This document shows, piece after piece, positions 50,049-61,834 of a DNA stretch of 64,000 nucleotides (positions are counted from its first letter, which is position 1; the number at the start of each line of letters is the position of its first letter). Below the pieces are notes generated by a model. The model had not been told where the DNA came from and made no database searches. It worked only from the letters and a program-made list of their open reading frames with translations. Both the position numbers and the translations under genes were made by a program. The DNA is from Caecitellus pseudoparvulus (taxonomy: Eukaryota > Bigyra: Bicosoecida): NCBI GenBank assembly GCA_965644315.1, contig CBFFRQ010000013.1, positions 124,001 to 188,000 on the forward strand, read 5' to 3'.

Positions 50049-53000
50049 TCACAGTCGCCTCTGCCTGCCCAGCACGCGGTGGCGTGCAGTGGTAGCGGCT
50101 CGGTGCACATGCACCGCAGAGCGGACGGCTGGTTGAGGATGCGGGATTGACGAGCCTGACGTGCAGCGAGGGGTGCCCGCCTCTGGTGCGAAAATCGACT
50201 CCAGCGACAACTCATCCTTTACCTGTTGGCGGGTGCCAGCCCCAGCCCCATGAGCAACTGAAATGCGGGGAGACGATGCCCGCTCGTGTGCACTTGGCTG
50301 GACCTGCGCAGCTGGCAGCCACTGAAGCTTGGCTTGACCACCCCGGGGGGCCGAAAAGTGGAGCCGCCGAGAACGCAGGTCTCGCTCAGATAGGCCCTCG
50401 GGATTGTTGCTGATGCTGCTCAAACTTTCAAAAGACTCGTCAAGGCCTCCTTGGAGTGTGTCCTGCGCTGAGGCCGGCGAAGCATCAGCCAGTTGAAGTT
50501 GACTTGGAGAGAGGTGGTGGCGTCCCACAGGCGTGAAGCCCTGGCTGAGACACTTGAACAAGCAGTCTACAGCCTCGCTGGGAATGATGCCTCTGGGCGC
50601 GCAAACTGCGGCTTGGACAGTCTCCCTGCAACACTTGAACAGCTCGTGCAGGGGCCAAAGCGACAAGAGTACTTGGGCGGACATAGCATTCACCCCTGGC
50701 AGAGCCGCAAGCAGTTCTTCGTGTGGTGTCGACTCTATGGAGACCCAGGATCTGCGCACAGGGGGGGTGGAGCAACATAGGCGAGCTGAGGGGAGAGGCT
50801 CCGTTTCAACGCCTTCTCACCTCTGACGCCAGTCACTCTCAGGCATCGCTCCATGGGTCACATCGGCAGCTGCTTGAGCCGCCCAAGCTGCGGCAAAATG
50901 GACTAATGAAGCTGCAGCGTGCTGCGATGGCGCAACTCTTACATGCACGCTTCGTGGCATGGCAGTGAGGGCAACGCCGAGCTTTGACGCAGCCGCAAGC
51001 TCCTCATCCCCTGGCTCAGACCCTTCAAACAAAAGCAAAACCCAAAGGCTTGCCAGACCAGAAGCGCCCAATGCACGCTCTGCACTTTGAATGATGCTGC
51101 GAGCATCCAACTGTGCGTCTTGGACGCGCACGAGCTGGACCCCGTTTGCCTCATCCAGGAGCACATCAACGTGACTTGGAAGCGTGCGCTCCACGAGCAA
51201 AAAGCCGTGTCGCTCCAAGCTGGTGCAGAAGGTGAGGTGGTTGAGAGTGTGCTCTGAGACGATGATGGGCGTCCCTGTTGGTACGGGAGGGGCAGGCGCA
51301 GGGCAAGAGGAATCTTGTGCGCGGCTTGAGACTGAAGCAGGCCCAGTTGCATCTGCGCGCGCAGTCTCCACAGTGTGCTCCCCGCCGAGCACGTGTGTGA
51401 CCTTCATTCCTTCCCGTGGTGGCGGTGTGCCGGCCCCCCTCTCGATTGTGCAGGCTGCGAACGTCCCGGGCAGCTCCGCTCGTGTGGGGCTTGCGATGCA
51501 GACAGTCTCCAAATGAGCACGACACATGTGGGACACCTGGCCCCGCAGCACACGCATTTGCCTTGATACGTCCAGAGTTGATGCAAGCACGTCCGCCCCA
51601 AGGGTGGCCGCGGGGTGTTGTTCTTTGCACATGGACACCTGCGTTTGTGGAAGGGGGGGGAGTGGTAGGCACTGCCGCTGCCTTGGGAGCAGCGATCTCC
51701 AAGCACGACCCATCACAATGTCATCAAATGCTGGGAGTCTGGCTTCCCCCAGGGCTGCTGCGGCGCTGTCCATGATGCACGCCCCCAACACAGCCTGGCA
51801 TCTAGCAGCGCTTTGCAGCGAAGGAACAGCCCGCGCCTCGCAATCAACGTGGCCATTAGCTTTCGTCAAGCTCACAGGCTTCAATCGAGGGATTCTCCAG
51901 TGTCTTTGGATGGTTTCCACACACACAGTCAGCAGTGGGAAGCAAGCGAGCCCGAGAGGCGCCCTGCCCGTAGGGACGTCAATGGGTGTGTGGCGGCGGG
52001 CTGCGGCAAGGCCAAACAGCGGCAAGAGTGTCACATGGGGCATGGGACGAGGAAGCAAAAAGGAACAGTCCAGCGGCTTTCCCCCCAACTGATCTAGAGT
52101 GGCCACACCGCTGGCTGGCATGTGCACGGTGGGAAACTTGTCCGGAGCATCAGCAAGGCTTCGGCAGCGGCCCGGCACGCCCAGGGACGAAAGCGAAAAT
52201 GGAGCTTCAGGGAACAGACCAACAAGCGGAGTATCTGGAAGGTTTGGGTGCACCAGCTCGCTTTCCTTCGGAGCGAAGGGCTCCCTGGCGTTCGTGCGCG
52301 GCAGGGAGAATGCAGCACCTGCGCCACCTTGCACCAGCTGCAAAACGTGCACCTTGACCCACGCTCCACCGACAGGGACCCTGCACATCCACGTTGGCCG
52401 CTCAAGATTAACGCTTGGAAGGTTTGGGAACGCTCTGAGAGCTGTGTTGCGCAGCGGGGGTGTCGGCGTGGTGGGCAACGCCAGTGGCAGCATGGAGAGC
52501 TGCAACGCAGCAAACGCCTCGCGCCATTGCCGGCGGAGAAGTGGGCATTCACCGGTCCAGCGGGTTTGGGGCGGAAGAACTGCATCAAGTGACAAGCCTG
52601 GGTGCTTGCCTAGTACCCTTCCTGCGGCAAGCGGCGCAAGGGGGCGCACGGACAGCTCCGGCAGGTGCTGCGGGGTGCCAGCCAGCTCAAACTGCGGCCA
52701 GACTGCCGAGGCCTCCTCAAGCGCGCTAGGGCGTGCGACAACCATGTGCAAGCTGTGAAAACTAGACAATGACATTCCAGGAAACGTGTGTGCCAGGGAG
52801 GCACATGAGTGCAGCGGAATGTCCATGTTGAGCTACCTAGAGCCAGTGTCAGGACAGTGAGCCTGCAAGAACGTCACGATCATAGGAAGCTGCTCAGTAG
52901 CCTGGCCCTTCACTGCGACATCCACAAAGGCAGGCTGGGAATCCTGCTTGACGTAGTATGTGCGCCACTTGAGAGCTCCGGTTGTGGCGTTTCGCATCAA

Positions 53001-53831
53001 CTGCACGCCAGCCACGGGCATGAAGCCGTCCTCAGCACTCACAGCTGCAGCTGCAGGAGCTGGTGAGTCCGAGCGACAGGCCCGCTTGGGGGCACTGGCG
53101 TCAGTGGCCAGCTCGGGCTTGTCCAGAGGCAGCATGGCCCGCTTGACCTCATTGCTAATGCGCAGGCGCTCGACACCCTGCGCTTGCAGCTGCCGCGCAA
53201 GCTGCACTGCCTGCACTGCCACGTCTGGGTCCCAGTAGTACCCGAGCGCAGTCTCCTTGCCACCCTGCATGCGAAGGCGCACACGCCACTTGCCCGTGAC
53301 TTCGTCAAACGTCACTCCACGAGCTGGGCCACGCCGGGTGCCCCCGCCGTCAGCAGAGCTGCCAGCCCGCCGAGGACGCTTGCCACGGGAGCTGTCAGGC
53401 CTGGCCTGGACGGCTGGCGCTGGCGTCTCAAGGGTGCCTTGCGTTGTGGGGCTGCTGGAGGAGGCAGAGCTAGCAGGAACAAAGCCCCCAGACTCCGCCC
53501 CCGGGGGAGGTAGAGTGGACCACCCATTTGCCATGGATACAACAGGTCCTGGAGCAGCTGTGTGGTGAGGGGACACACATCTATCTGACCAGGTGCCGGC
53601 GGTGGAGGTTTGAGGAGCGGGCCCGAGCCCAGTGCCGCCAGTCAGGCGATTCCAGAAATGCGGATCCTTGGCTGCAGCAGCCCACATGACGTCCACATTG
53701 TGTGCACTCTCCGTCTGCGAAGGATCCGTCGGTCTGTTGCGTGAGGGGAGGAGCTGTCAGCGCGAAAGGCGCCGCGTTCCACGCACCGAGCCGCCTGCGG
53801 AATTTGCGCCGTTCGCCACTCCGAAGTCCAT
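50049..53831 (-). CDS. Predicted fusion: AP2-like domain plus XPF/SHOC1 (ZIP2)-like meiotic protein
   Basis: Four exons join in phase: 53831-53787, 53714-52837, 52752-50821 and 50751-50049 (introns 72, 84 and 69 nt), giving 1185 residues. The N-terminal part has an AP2/ERF-like DNA-binding motif (RGVTFDEVTGKWRVRLRM, then LGYYWDPDVAVQAVQLARQL). The C-terminal part looks like the XPF-type module of SHOC1/ZIP2, a crossover factor: PIIVSEHTLNHLTF, HGFLLVERTLPSHVDVLLDE, then a helix-hairpin-helix (PHEELLAALPGVNAMSAQVL). The XPF nuclease motif is degenerate. Read separately, the two frames would be two genes with only six bases between stop and next ATG; the intron GTAGCT to GTTTTCACAG removes both. 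The SHOC1 match is moderate. Confidence 0.6.
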
Positions 53832-54322
53832 GGTGTTCATTGAAGGGCGCGCGAACGACAACTAGTCGGCATCTGGTCGACATGAATAAGGATGAAGTTT
53901 GTTTTTTGTCCTTTTTGCGCGTGCGATGGGCAGCACAAGGGAAGTGCCGGGATGTGTGCTCGCCAGAGCCGATGCAGCTTCGCATCGCACAGCAGGTATG
54001 AGCCTCACAATTGAGCTGACAGGGTGTGTCCCTTCATGCATTGACTGTGCGATGCATGTGCCGCCACCCCGCCTGAGTCACTCGTGCTGCTCCTGGCGGC
54101 CACCCAGCCAGCGAAACGCAACACAAAGCTTGGCAGCAAGCAAATCCCTCGCCCCATACATGCCGTGGGAGATGTCGTTGCCCTCGAGACAAACGTAGCT
54201 GTATCTGATTGGTGTCGCACTTCAGCTGCCTCATCCTTCCTGAGGCACGTGCGCAGTCGACTTGCTGTGTGGGGCCCCCTGGCGTTACAGGCGAAACGCT
54301 ATCTTCCTCCAAATAGGTGCAA
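53832..54322. other. Divergent promoter region
   Basis: It lies between the starts of the AP2-like gene (minus) and the next plus-strand gene. Open frames are short and unsupported. No RNA gene, repeat or clear core-promoter motif is visible. Confidence 0.4.
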
Positions 54323-57300
54323 ATGGCAGCAGCAGCTGGGGCACCTGCGCAGCCCGCTCAAGGGGCAGGTGAATTCAATGCAGAGGAAATGGTGTCTGGG
54401 CTGCGGTGGCATGAAATCGTGGCACTGATCAACACCACTGCAGAAGGGGTTTCGTCTGGTGCAAACGCTGCGGAGCCCGCCGACTGCACCCAGGCCCTTG
54501 CACTGCTGCAGCACATCCTGGACACTAACAGCCACATTAAAGTCCACATGGTAAGTGACATCAGCTGTTCTCGTTCAGCCGCTGCTGGAGCACCCGGGGT
54601 GCACCCTGCGGTAGACGGCGACATTTCCCGGGCGCAGCACCCACCACACTCTGCCCACCCACGCAGTCCGCCTGTGACTTGCTCTTGGCGCTTGCCACTG
54701 CTGCCTTCGAGCGCCAAGTAACCCAAGCGACAGTAAAAGCTTTGAGCAGTGTGGTGTCTTCTGAAGCCTTGCTTCTGCGCCTCCTCCGCAGCCGGCGAGT
54801 TGTCCAAGCTCGAGGCGACTCGCTCGTTCGCGGCATCGGCCTGGCCTGGGCTGCTTGTCACGCAGCTGACCTTGCGGGGCCCATCCAGGAGCAGGTTGTT
54901 CGATTTGCTGGGGAGGCTGGTGGCCTGCATCAACTGCTGGCTCTTGGGGCCATGTGCTGCGCTGCCATGCTGGCCGGGGAGCGCGACAGCGCCGCTGTCT
55001 CTGCCGCCACCAGCAACGTCCTGCCAGCACTGCTCACTGCTTCCCAGCGGCCAGGCAGCCGTGACACCCAGCTTACAGCGTTGGTGGACGAAGTGGCCCC
55101 GCTGCTGGCGGAGGGCTTCGCCTCACAGACTGGCGCAGTGGCAGGGCCGCTCTTGCGCAGCGTCTCTTCTGCAAGTGCTGCAGTGCGGGGCCCGGGCGGG
55201 AAGGTGCTGCGCCTCGTTGCAGCCGCAGCCTTCGACTGCGCCTTGACTGTGCTTGAAGACTCTGCTGACGCGGCAGCCGTTGCTGCGGTGGTGCAGGACT
55301 GCCTGCGAGAGCTGCCTCAACTGCGAGGCAGCTGGGTGGCAGCAGCAGCAACTGCGACCCAGGCCCTGCGCTCTCGCCGCCAACCACCGGCGGCTGCGCC
55401 AGCTGCAGCTGTGTCGACCGCAGTGGCGCCGCAGGCAGCTGCAGCTCCACCGGCCAGTGCAGACGCCGAGGTGGGCGGGGGCGACAGGGAAGAACACGCG
55501 CAGCTGGTGCGAACACATGGCGTGCCAGTGCCGCTGTCTGGCCTGCCAGAAACAGCGGCGCTCCTGGACATTTCTCAGAACCCAGAGATGGCGGTGCAAG
55601 CAGCTCGGCGCCAGCGGGACGCGGCAGTGGGCCACTTGAACTCGTTGGCTGGTCGCCTGCACGACATGACAGCGTTTGTGCTGCAGGAGTGCTTGACGGG
55701 TGGCACCACGGCCGACGAAGGGGATGAAGAGAAGTGGGGCGAGGTCTGGCGCCTGCGCCATGGCACGCCCCCACCACACCTCCCTGCAATCTTCACGGTG
55801 CAGGGCGGCAATGAGGTGCTCTTCATGCTGCGGCAAATGGTGCAGCTGCCGTTTGCGACCGGCATCCGCCCCAGCCTAGTGGCTTGTGTGTCCAGCCTGC
55901 TGGCGGCGCCTATACCTCTGCCCCGTGCGTGGGTAGTGGACGTGCTGCGCGACATCCTCAGCGCCGCATCGGACCCCGACGAGCACCTCACCCAGGAAGT
56001 CTACACAGCCCTGTCCACGGCAGCCATGTGGCGCGTGCCCCTCGCAGATGTCCTGTCCCTCTGCCTGGACACACTGCAAGGGGACACCACGCCCCTGACG
56101 GGCCCTGAACTACCCTCCATCATGCCTGTCGCCACGCCAGGCGGTGGCGCGCCCTCTGACGGCGCCGTTGTGGAGCACGTGCGTCTCCCTGGCGCCCGCG
56201 TCCTCGCAGCGCAGTCCCCTGTGCGGCTGCAGCGCGCTGTGCTGTGGATGGGCCAAGCTGCGGCGTTCCTTCGGCCAGCAGGCCCGAGCGCCAGGGACGA
56301 AGTGCAGCGCATGGAGTTGGCAGGCATTCGCGGCGAAGTGACGGCCCAAACCACTCTACAGCCAGCTTGCATGACTCGACACGCTTGGCTGTACCTGGGC
56401 CATGCCCTGGGTGCACTGCTGGATCACCGGAGTTTGCTGGTGCGTGACGCTGCGGGCGTGGCCTTGGGCAGTGTCCTGGACCTTGTCGGGCACTCCACGG
56501 CCCTGCAGACCCTCATGGCCCGCGTGGACCTGCTCAAAGCAGGCAAAATGGTGGCTGCCTGGCAAGCCGCTGCCCGGCGGGGCAGCGCCCGCCAACGGGC
56601 ATCAGCCGCCTCCGCGCGCACTGACGCATCCCGTGGCCGGCGCAAACGCACCGGTGCGAAGCGTTCGGTGCGCAGTGCGGAAGGGTTGGGCGGTAAAGCT
56701 ATCGCACCGCCGGCCAGCCCGCCCCGCGTCCCGGCATCCTTGACACCAGCAACCCTGGACTCTCTGCGCAGCCGGGGGGGTGTTCCCGCGCTACCTGACA
56801 GCCAAGACGGCTGCTTTGCGGGCCAAGACTCGCAGGCTCCAGATCTCAGCGTAGCACCTGCTCTGGTGTCTTGTGCCGGGGGCTGGCGGGCTGTAGGTGT
56901 GCCGCTGGGTGCAGCGGTGTTCACGCCCGCCCCCTGTGCGCCCCTCCGCGCTCTGGCAGAGCGAGCCATTGCCTTGCACTTGCTGGGCAAGGAGGAAGCC
57001 GCTGTCGCGTCTGGAAACGAAGAGGACGTGGCAGAGGTCGTCGCCGATGCGGGCAACGCTCTGAATGAGGCACAGCACATGCAGGCATACAAGCTGAGTT
57101 TGGTGTGCCTGCTGCTGCTGAAGCGCCATGCCCGTGTCATGGTGCGCATTCACATGTTTGAGGCGCTGCCGCCTGAGCTGCAGGGCCTTCTCAAGCGCTA
57201 CAACATTCCCAGCAAGGCTGCATCCTCCTTCTTTGCCTCCCACGTGCGGGCCCTCCGGCGCTCCACACTGGAAGAACTCACGCCACAAGCCTTCCTGTCC

Positions 57301-57822
57301 ACACTTCCGGCTGCGTGGGGCATGCAAAGCGTGCGGGGGAACCTGGTCGCGTTCTTTAGGGAGCACTACATGTCAATTCTTGAGGCTGCGGGGGATCCGC
57401 TGCCCCCCATGTCGCCAGGTGGCCCCACACCTGCCCCACCGCCCGCGCCGCAAGCTGAGACTACTGGCAGCGCAGCGCCAGCCTCGCCATTTGTCCTGGG
57501 ACTGAAGAGCAGTGGTCACTTCCTCCCCAGCAACGTACCAGCGTCCTTCTTGCAAGAGGCACTGAGTCGAGACGGCTCTGAGCCGGTCCCGCCCTTGGAC
57601 GCCCTTCGCTTGATCTTGCACTGGGCCAGGGCGCAAGCAGACACCTCCCAGCCCCCCCTCGGAACGACAGAAGGTGAGCTGCGTCAGCTCCTCGCAAACT
57701 GCATTGATGTTGGCGCCATCGCGCCGCCAGACCTCCTCGCCTCCTGCGAGCTCAATCCGTCAGTGTTCGGCTTGCTGGATGCTGGCCAGGTGCTGCGACA
57801 TGTCCTCGAAGCTCAGGCCTGA
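54323..57822 (+). CDS. Large alpha-helical (HEAT/ARM-like) protein of unknown function
   Basis: Exon 1 (54323-54550) and exon 2 (54667-57822) join in frame across a 116-nt intron (GTAAGT to CCACGCAG), giving 1127 residues. The sequence is mostly amphipathic helices rich in Ala and Leu, for example SACDLLLALATAAF and GLHQLLALGAMCCAAMLAG, which suggests an alpha-solenoid. A basic stretch (GRRKRTGAKRSVR) near residue 730 could be a nuclear signal. The C-terminal 300 residues look better conserved (IHMFEALPPELQGLLKRYNI). I do not recognise the family. The stop is 7 bp from the stop of the convergent coiled-coil gene. Confidence 0.65.
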
Positions 57823-57829
57823 CGCCGCG

Positions 57830-60800
57830 TCACGTGCCGAAGCCTGACAGGTCGCCCTTGCTCTCTGTGCTCCCCGACCGCCGCTTGCTGAAGGCAGTCA
57901 ACAAGCCGCCGCCCAGGCTGGCTCGCGACCCCGCCACGCTGGCCTCCAATTCACTCAACTGGCTGTGCAGGGCCGCCCTGTCGTGCGCTGGCACATGAAG
58001 CGGGGGAGGCACCGGCTGGGTGTGCTGCGGCTGGTGGGGTGCTGGCGCCCACGCCATGGACGTGCTGCGGCTGGGCAGAGCTGAGACGGCAGGCCCCTGC
58101 AGCAAGCTGGTGTTCGCCGAGTCGGGCAGGAGCAAGGTGGAGTTGACAGCCGGCTGGGGCGGGGCAGGGGGCTTGGCGGCCAGCATGCTGCCTTCCAGCC
58201 GCTTCAGCATGAGCGCTGCGCGCGTGTTGGCGCTTTGCTGGGAGCGCAGCTCACTGCGCTCCGCAGCCAGGTCGGCCCGGGCTGCCGCAAGGGCCTTGTT
58301 CCCGGCCTGAGCCTCATCCGCAGCTGCTTTAGCCTGCTGCAGCGATGAGGCCGCCCGTGCCTCCGCCGCCTCTGCCGCTGCGAGCTTCCGGCTGGCCGCC
58401 GCAACTGCCGCCTCGGCCTCCGCCTTGCCCCGCTGCACATCTGCAGCTTGCTTCTTCAGGGCTGCAGCCGCCGCCTGCAGGCGGGAGACATCCTGCGCCA
58501 ACCTGGAGCGCTCTGCCTCCACGCGGCCCTCCGCCGCCTCCACCTGCGCCTGGCGCTCAGCAAGGAACGCCTTCTCCCGCGCAAAGTCCTCCCGTAGGCT
58601 GGCCAGCCGCAGAGCCTCGCGCTGGCTGCCCTTCGTCTCGGCCTTGGCCTCAGCGATGGCGTCCTCCTTCGCCGTCAAGGCTTCCTCCCGCGCCGCAGCG
58701 GCAGCGGCTCGGTCGGCCTCCGCGGCCGCGCGCAGCTGGCCCAGCTCCTTGGCCCACCGACGCTTGTCCGAGGCGAGGCCGGCGCGCTCCATTGCCAGGG
58801 CGGAGCGCTCCTCCGCGGCGTCGTTCCTGGCAGCCTCTGCGTCGCGCTCCAGCGCCTGCCGCCGCTCGTCCAGTGCCTGCAGCTCGCGGGCCAGGCGGTG
58901 CTTGTCCGCTTCCAGCGCACTGCGCACGCCTGCGGAGCTGCTCTCCACTGACTCCAGCAGGCCCTGGAGCCGGGAGGCTTCCTCCTCTGCGCGTGCCGCT
59001 GCCTCCCGGGCATTGCGCTCCATGTCCCGCACCAGTGCCTCCCGTGCTGCCAGTTGCGCCTCCCGAGCGGAGGAGGCAGAGGAGCTGTCACGGGCCACAC
59101 TCGCCTGCAGCACCTCCAAGCTGCGCGTGGCTGCCGACAGCTGCGCCGTCAGGCCGGCAATCACTCCTCCGTCGTCTTCACGCCGACGCAGTGCCACCAG
59201 CTCCTCTGCGTGCATGCGCTTGAGGGTGGTCACCTCCTCCCCGTGGCGCTGAGCGGCGCGCTTCGCCTCTGCCGCCGCCGCCGCCTTCACCTGCGCCACC
59301 TCAGCCAGCCGAGCAGCCTCCGCCGCCGCACGTTCCTCCTTCCGGGCCTGAGTGGCCGCCTCCATCGCTGCAGACTCCACGCTGGACCGGGCCGTGGCCA
59401 GGTCGGCCTCAGCGCGAGCCGCGCGGTTCTCAGCCGCCTTCACCGCCGCCGAGCTTTCTGCGGTGTGCCGAGCCAGCTCGTCCCGGTGGCTTCGCTCAAG
59501 GCGCAGACGCAGGGCAGTGGCTTCCTCCTCGCCTTGGCGCCGCAGGGCCGCCATGGACGCTGCGTGGCGCTCAGCCATCGCCGCTGCCTCCGCCTCGTGT
59601 GTCCGCCGCACTGTCTCCAGCGTCTCCTTCGCAGACTCCGCCGCGCTCTGCGCCTCAGCCAGCGCGCGCTGCAGAGAGACCACCTTCCCTCCTTGCACCT
59701 CCTCCACACCGGCAGCCCGCCCCTCCGCTCGAGCTGCCTCCGCTGCTTCCCTTGCCTCCGCACGCAGGCGTGCGGTTTCCTCAGCGTGTGCCGCTGCCAT
59801 GCGGGCCAGCTCCCCTTGCAGCCGCCGCACTTCTGCATCATTAACTTGGCCCCCAGGCGGCACCGGGGGCGTGCCAGCCGCAGGTGGCTGGGCTGCAGCT
59901 GGCACAGGCGCAGAGCTGCGAGCTGGCTGAGACTGCCTCTGTTCTCCAGTCTGGGGGGGGGGCGTGGAGGAGGAGCGGTGGCCAGGCGCTGGCGAGGCCG
60001 CCGATCCGTGAAAGTCCTCGTCCATGGAGTATGCCAACTCGTCCCCTGACCCGCCGCCGCCCAGCACGGCTCGTGTCCGGGGGGCTGAACTGCTGCCCAG
60101 GATGTCCCCAAGCATGCTCCGCGGCGCGCCAGCCCGTCCCCCCCTGCCCACGCCCCCTCCCGAGGAGGGGGAGGTGGCCCGCCTCGCACTGGCAGCACCA
60201 GTGTCTGCCGGCGCCTGCATGGGGGCAATGCCCACCGCTGCACCCACCCGGTAGGCTGCCTCCTCGTCAGACGACATGGCATCCTCCCCCTCCTCCTCCC
60301 CAGACTCGAAACCCAGGTCGTGTGCGGCCACAGCGGACCGCCCTGTGCGCTCACCACCACCACCCGCGCTGGAGCCTTTCGAGGGTGCGGGCTTTTCATC
60401 GTCGTCCCCCAGGGGTAGGTCTGCGTCCCCCCAGTCGTCCGACGCCCCGCCTGCCGAGGTGGCTGGCGAAAGCGGGCCGTCCGACGCAGCTCTGGGAGGC
60501 TCAGTTGCTGTCTGCGCAGCAAAAGAGGGCGTGTAGTCCCCTCCTGAGCCCCATGACTGCCGCGCAGGAGCTGGCGCGGGTGCTGGCGCGGGTGCTGGCG
60601 CCATGAAGCTGGGTGTGTAGCCACCGCTGCCGGCCGCGTCAGGCTCGTCCCAAGAGTTTGAAGAGCCCGGGCTGCGGGATGTAGATCTCCTGACACCTGC
60701 CTCCTGTTGTGTGGTGGATGCTGGCGCGGGGGCTGGCGCAGCGGCAGGGGCGGCGAAGGAGGGAGTGTACCCTCCCAGCCCGAAGTCGTCACCGTCGTCG

Positions 60801-61423
60801 TCGCTTTCACCGCCCAGGACATCTCCACCTATTGTGGCCGCCAAGGCGGCCTCTAGCTCCGCGTCAGTGGCTTCTTCAGAAGGAGATGACTGTGCAAAAC
60901 TGGGTGTGTAGCCACCCCCGCCACCTGTGCCGCCTGTCGCCCGGGAGGGGGCGCCTCCTCCACCGAGCAAGTCGTCCAGCACGTCGCCACTGCTGGCCCT
61001 GGCTTGCCTGCCACCCCCACTCCCGTGACCTGAGAAGGTCACATTCCGGCCAGATTGCTTTGTATGCTGGGATTTCTGCGGGAACAGCGGGAACCAGGCC
61101 GTGCTGCGCCCGCCACACGCTTGGGACGCGACAACACCATCGCGCGCGACGGAGCAATTTCCGCACCACGCACCTTTTTGTGCTTCTTGATCTTGCTGCT
61201 GCGCGGCTTCTTCGCTGCAAAGGGGGCGAACGCCGAGATGGGTGTATGTTTCGTCAGGTCTGCCTCTGCCACCTTCGCATGCCTCACGTTTCTCAGTGAC
61301 GCCGCCGCCCAACATGGCATCCATATCTGCGTCGAAACTGTCGCCTGCGGCGAAGGTGCCAGGGCCACCGCCCCCTCCTCCACCCCCCAGAGAGGGGGCC
61401 CCGCTCAATCCAGTGAGCGACAT
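57830..61423 (-). CDS. Long coiled-coil protein with four YTPSF motifs
   Basis: Exons 61423-61288, 61214-61174 and 61075-57830 join in phase (introns 73 and 98 nt), giving 1140 residues. The second exon is only 41 nt and encodes a Lys-rich piece (KKPRSSKIKKHKK). Residues 60-420 are Gly/Ser/Pro-rich and hold four copies of YTPSF, the first two followed by acidic Ala-rich segments. The rest, about residues 500-1060, is one long coiled coil rich in Ala, Glu and Arg, without Pro. The plan of a disordered head with short repeats and a coiled-coil tail recalls ciliary transition-fibre proteins such as FBF1, but that link is weak. The product is a structural or scaffold protein in any case. Confidence 0.75.
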   Translation of the reverse strand: MSLTGLSGAPSLGGGGGGGGPGTFAAGDSFDADMDAMLGGGVTEKREACEGGRGRPDETYTHLGVRPLCSEEAAQQQDQEAQKGAWCGNCSVARDGVVASQACGGRSTAWFPLFPQKSQHTKQSGRNVTFSGHGSGGGRQARASSGDVLDDLLGGGGAPSRATGGTGGGGGYTPSFAQSSPSEEATDAELEAALAATIGGDVLGGESDDDGDDFGLGGYTPSFAAPAAAPAPAPASTTQQEAGVRRSTSRSPGSSNSWDEPDAAGSGGYTPSFMAPAPAPAPAPAPARQSWGSGGDYTPSFAAQTATEPPRAASDGPLSPATSAGGASDDWGDADLPLGDDDEKPAPSKGSSAGGGGERTGRSAVAAHDLGFESGEEEGEDAMSSDEEAAYRVGAAVGIAPMQAPADTGAASARRATSPSSGGGVGRGGRAGAPRSMLGDILGSSSAPRTRAVLGGGGSGDELAYSMDEDFHGSAASPAPGHRSSSTPPPQTGEQRQSQPARSSAPVPAAAQPPAAGTPPVPPGGQVNDAEVRRLQGELARMAAAHAEETARLRAEAREAAEAARAEGRAAGVEEVQGGKVVSLQRALAEAQSAAESAKETLETVRRTHEAEAAAMAERHAASMAALRRQGEEEATALRLRLERSHRDELARHTAESSAAVKAAENRAARAEADLATARSSVESAAMEAATQARKEERAAAEAARLAEVAQVKAAAAAEAKRAAQRHGEEVTTLKRMHAEELVALRRREDDGGVIAGLTAQLSAATRSLEVLQASVARDSSSASSAREAQLAAREALVRDMERNAREAAARAEEEASRLQGLLESVESSSAGVRSALEADKHRLARELQALDERRQALERDAEAARNDAAEERSALAMERAGLASDKRRWAKELGQLRAAAEADRAAAAAAREEALTAKEDAIAEAKAETKGSQREALRLASLREDFAREKAFLAERQAQVEAAEGRVEAERSRLAQDVSRLQAAAAALKKQAADVQRGKAEAEAAVAAASRKLAAAEAAEARAASSLQQAKAAADEAQAGNKALAAARADLAAERSELRSQQSANTRAALMLKRLEGSMLAAKPPAPPQPAVNSTLLLPDSANTSLLQGPAVSALPSRSTSMAWAPAPHQPQHTQPVPPPLHVPAHDRAALHSQLSELEASVAGSRASLGGGLLTAFSKRRSGSTESKGDLSGFGT

Positions 61424-61834
61424 GCTGCCGTTTCAAGGCCCCCAATAGTCCCCACAGTCGTGTCACTGCAGCGGTGAGGTCCACAAACGGCCGTGCCGCT
61501 GTGCCAGCTGGGTGAGCGTTGAGCCAAGGAAGGCTCAGAAGATCAAATGGCCACCACGGCCGGCTTGGAGCTCACAGCAAGAGAGGCGTGTGTGGATAAG
61601 AAGTTGTAGGGAACATGGAAATGCTCGGACTGATGAAGCAGGTGGGCCTTGGCTTGCCCCAGTGCAGGCAACGTAGTACTGTGCCTTGGGCACAGCACCA
61701 CCACGCCTGACTGAGTGTGCACAGAGGTGGCCACTTCCAAAACAGAACACCCAGCGAACCCGCGAACGTACAAGCCTCTGCGTACAAACCAAACAAGCTT
61801 GTTCTCTGCCCCCTTCCCCTGTGGACCCTTCAAG
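61424..61834. other. Divergent promoter region between coiled-coil protein and P5C dehydrogenase
   Basis: Both neighbours start here and run outward. Open frames are short and in conflict with each other. No RNA gene or repeat is visible. Confidence 0.4.

Noticed and set aside
52753-52826. ATG at 52826 as start of a separate SHOC1-like gene
   Set aside because: It leaves six bases to the upstream stop and falls within a consensus intron that keeps frame on both sides.
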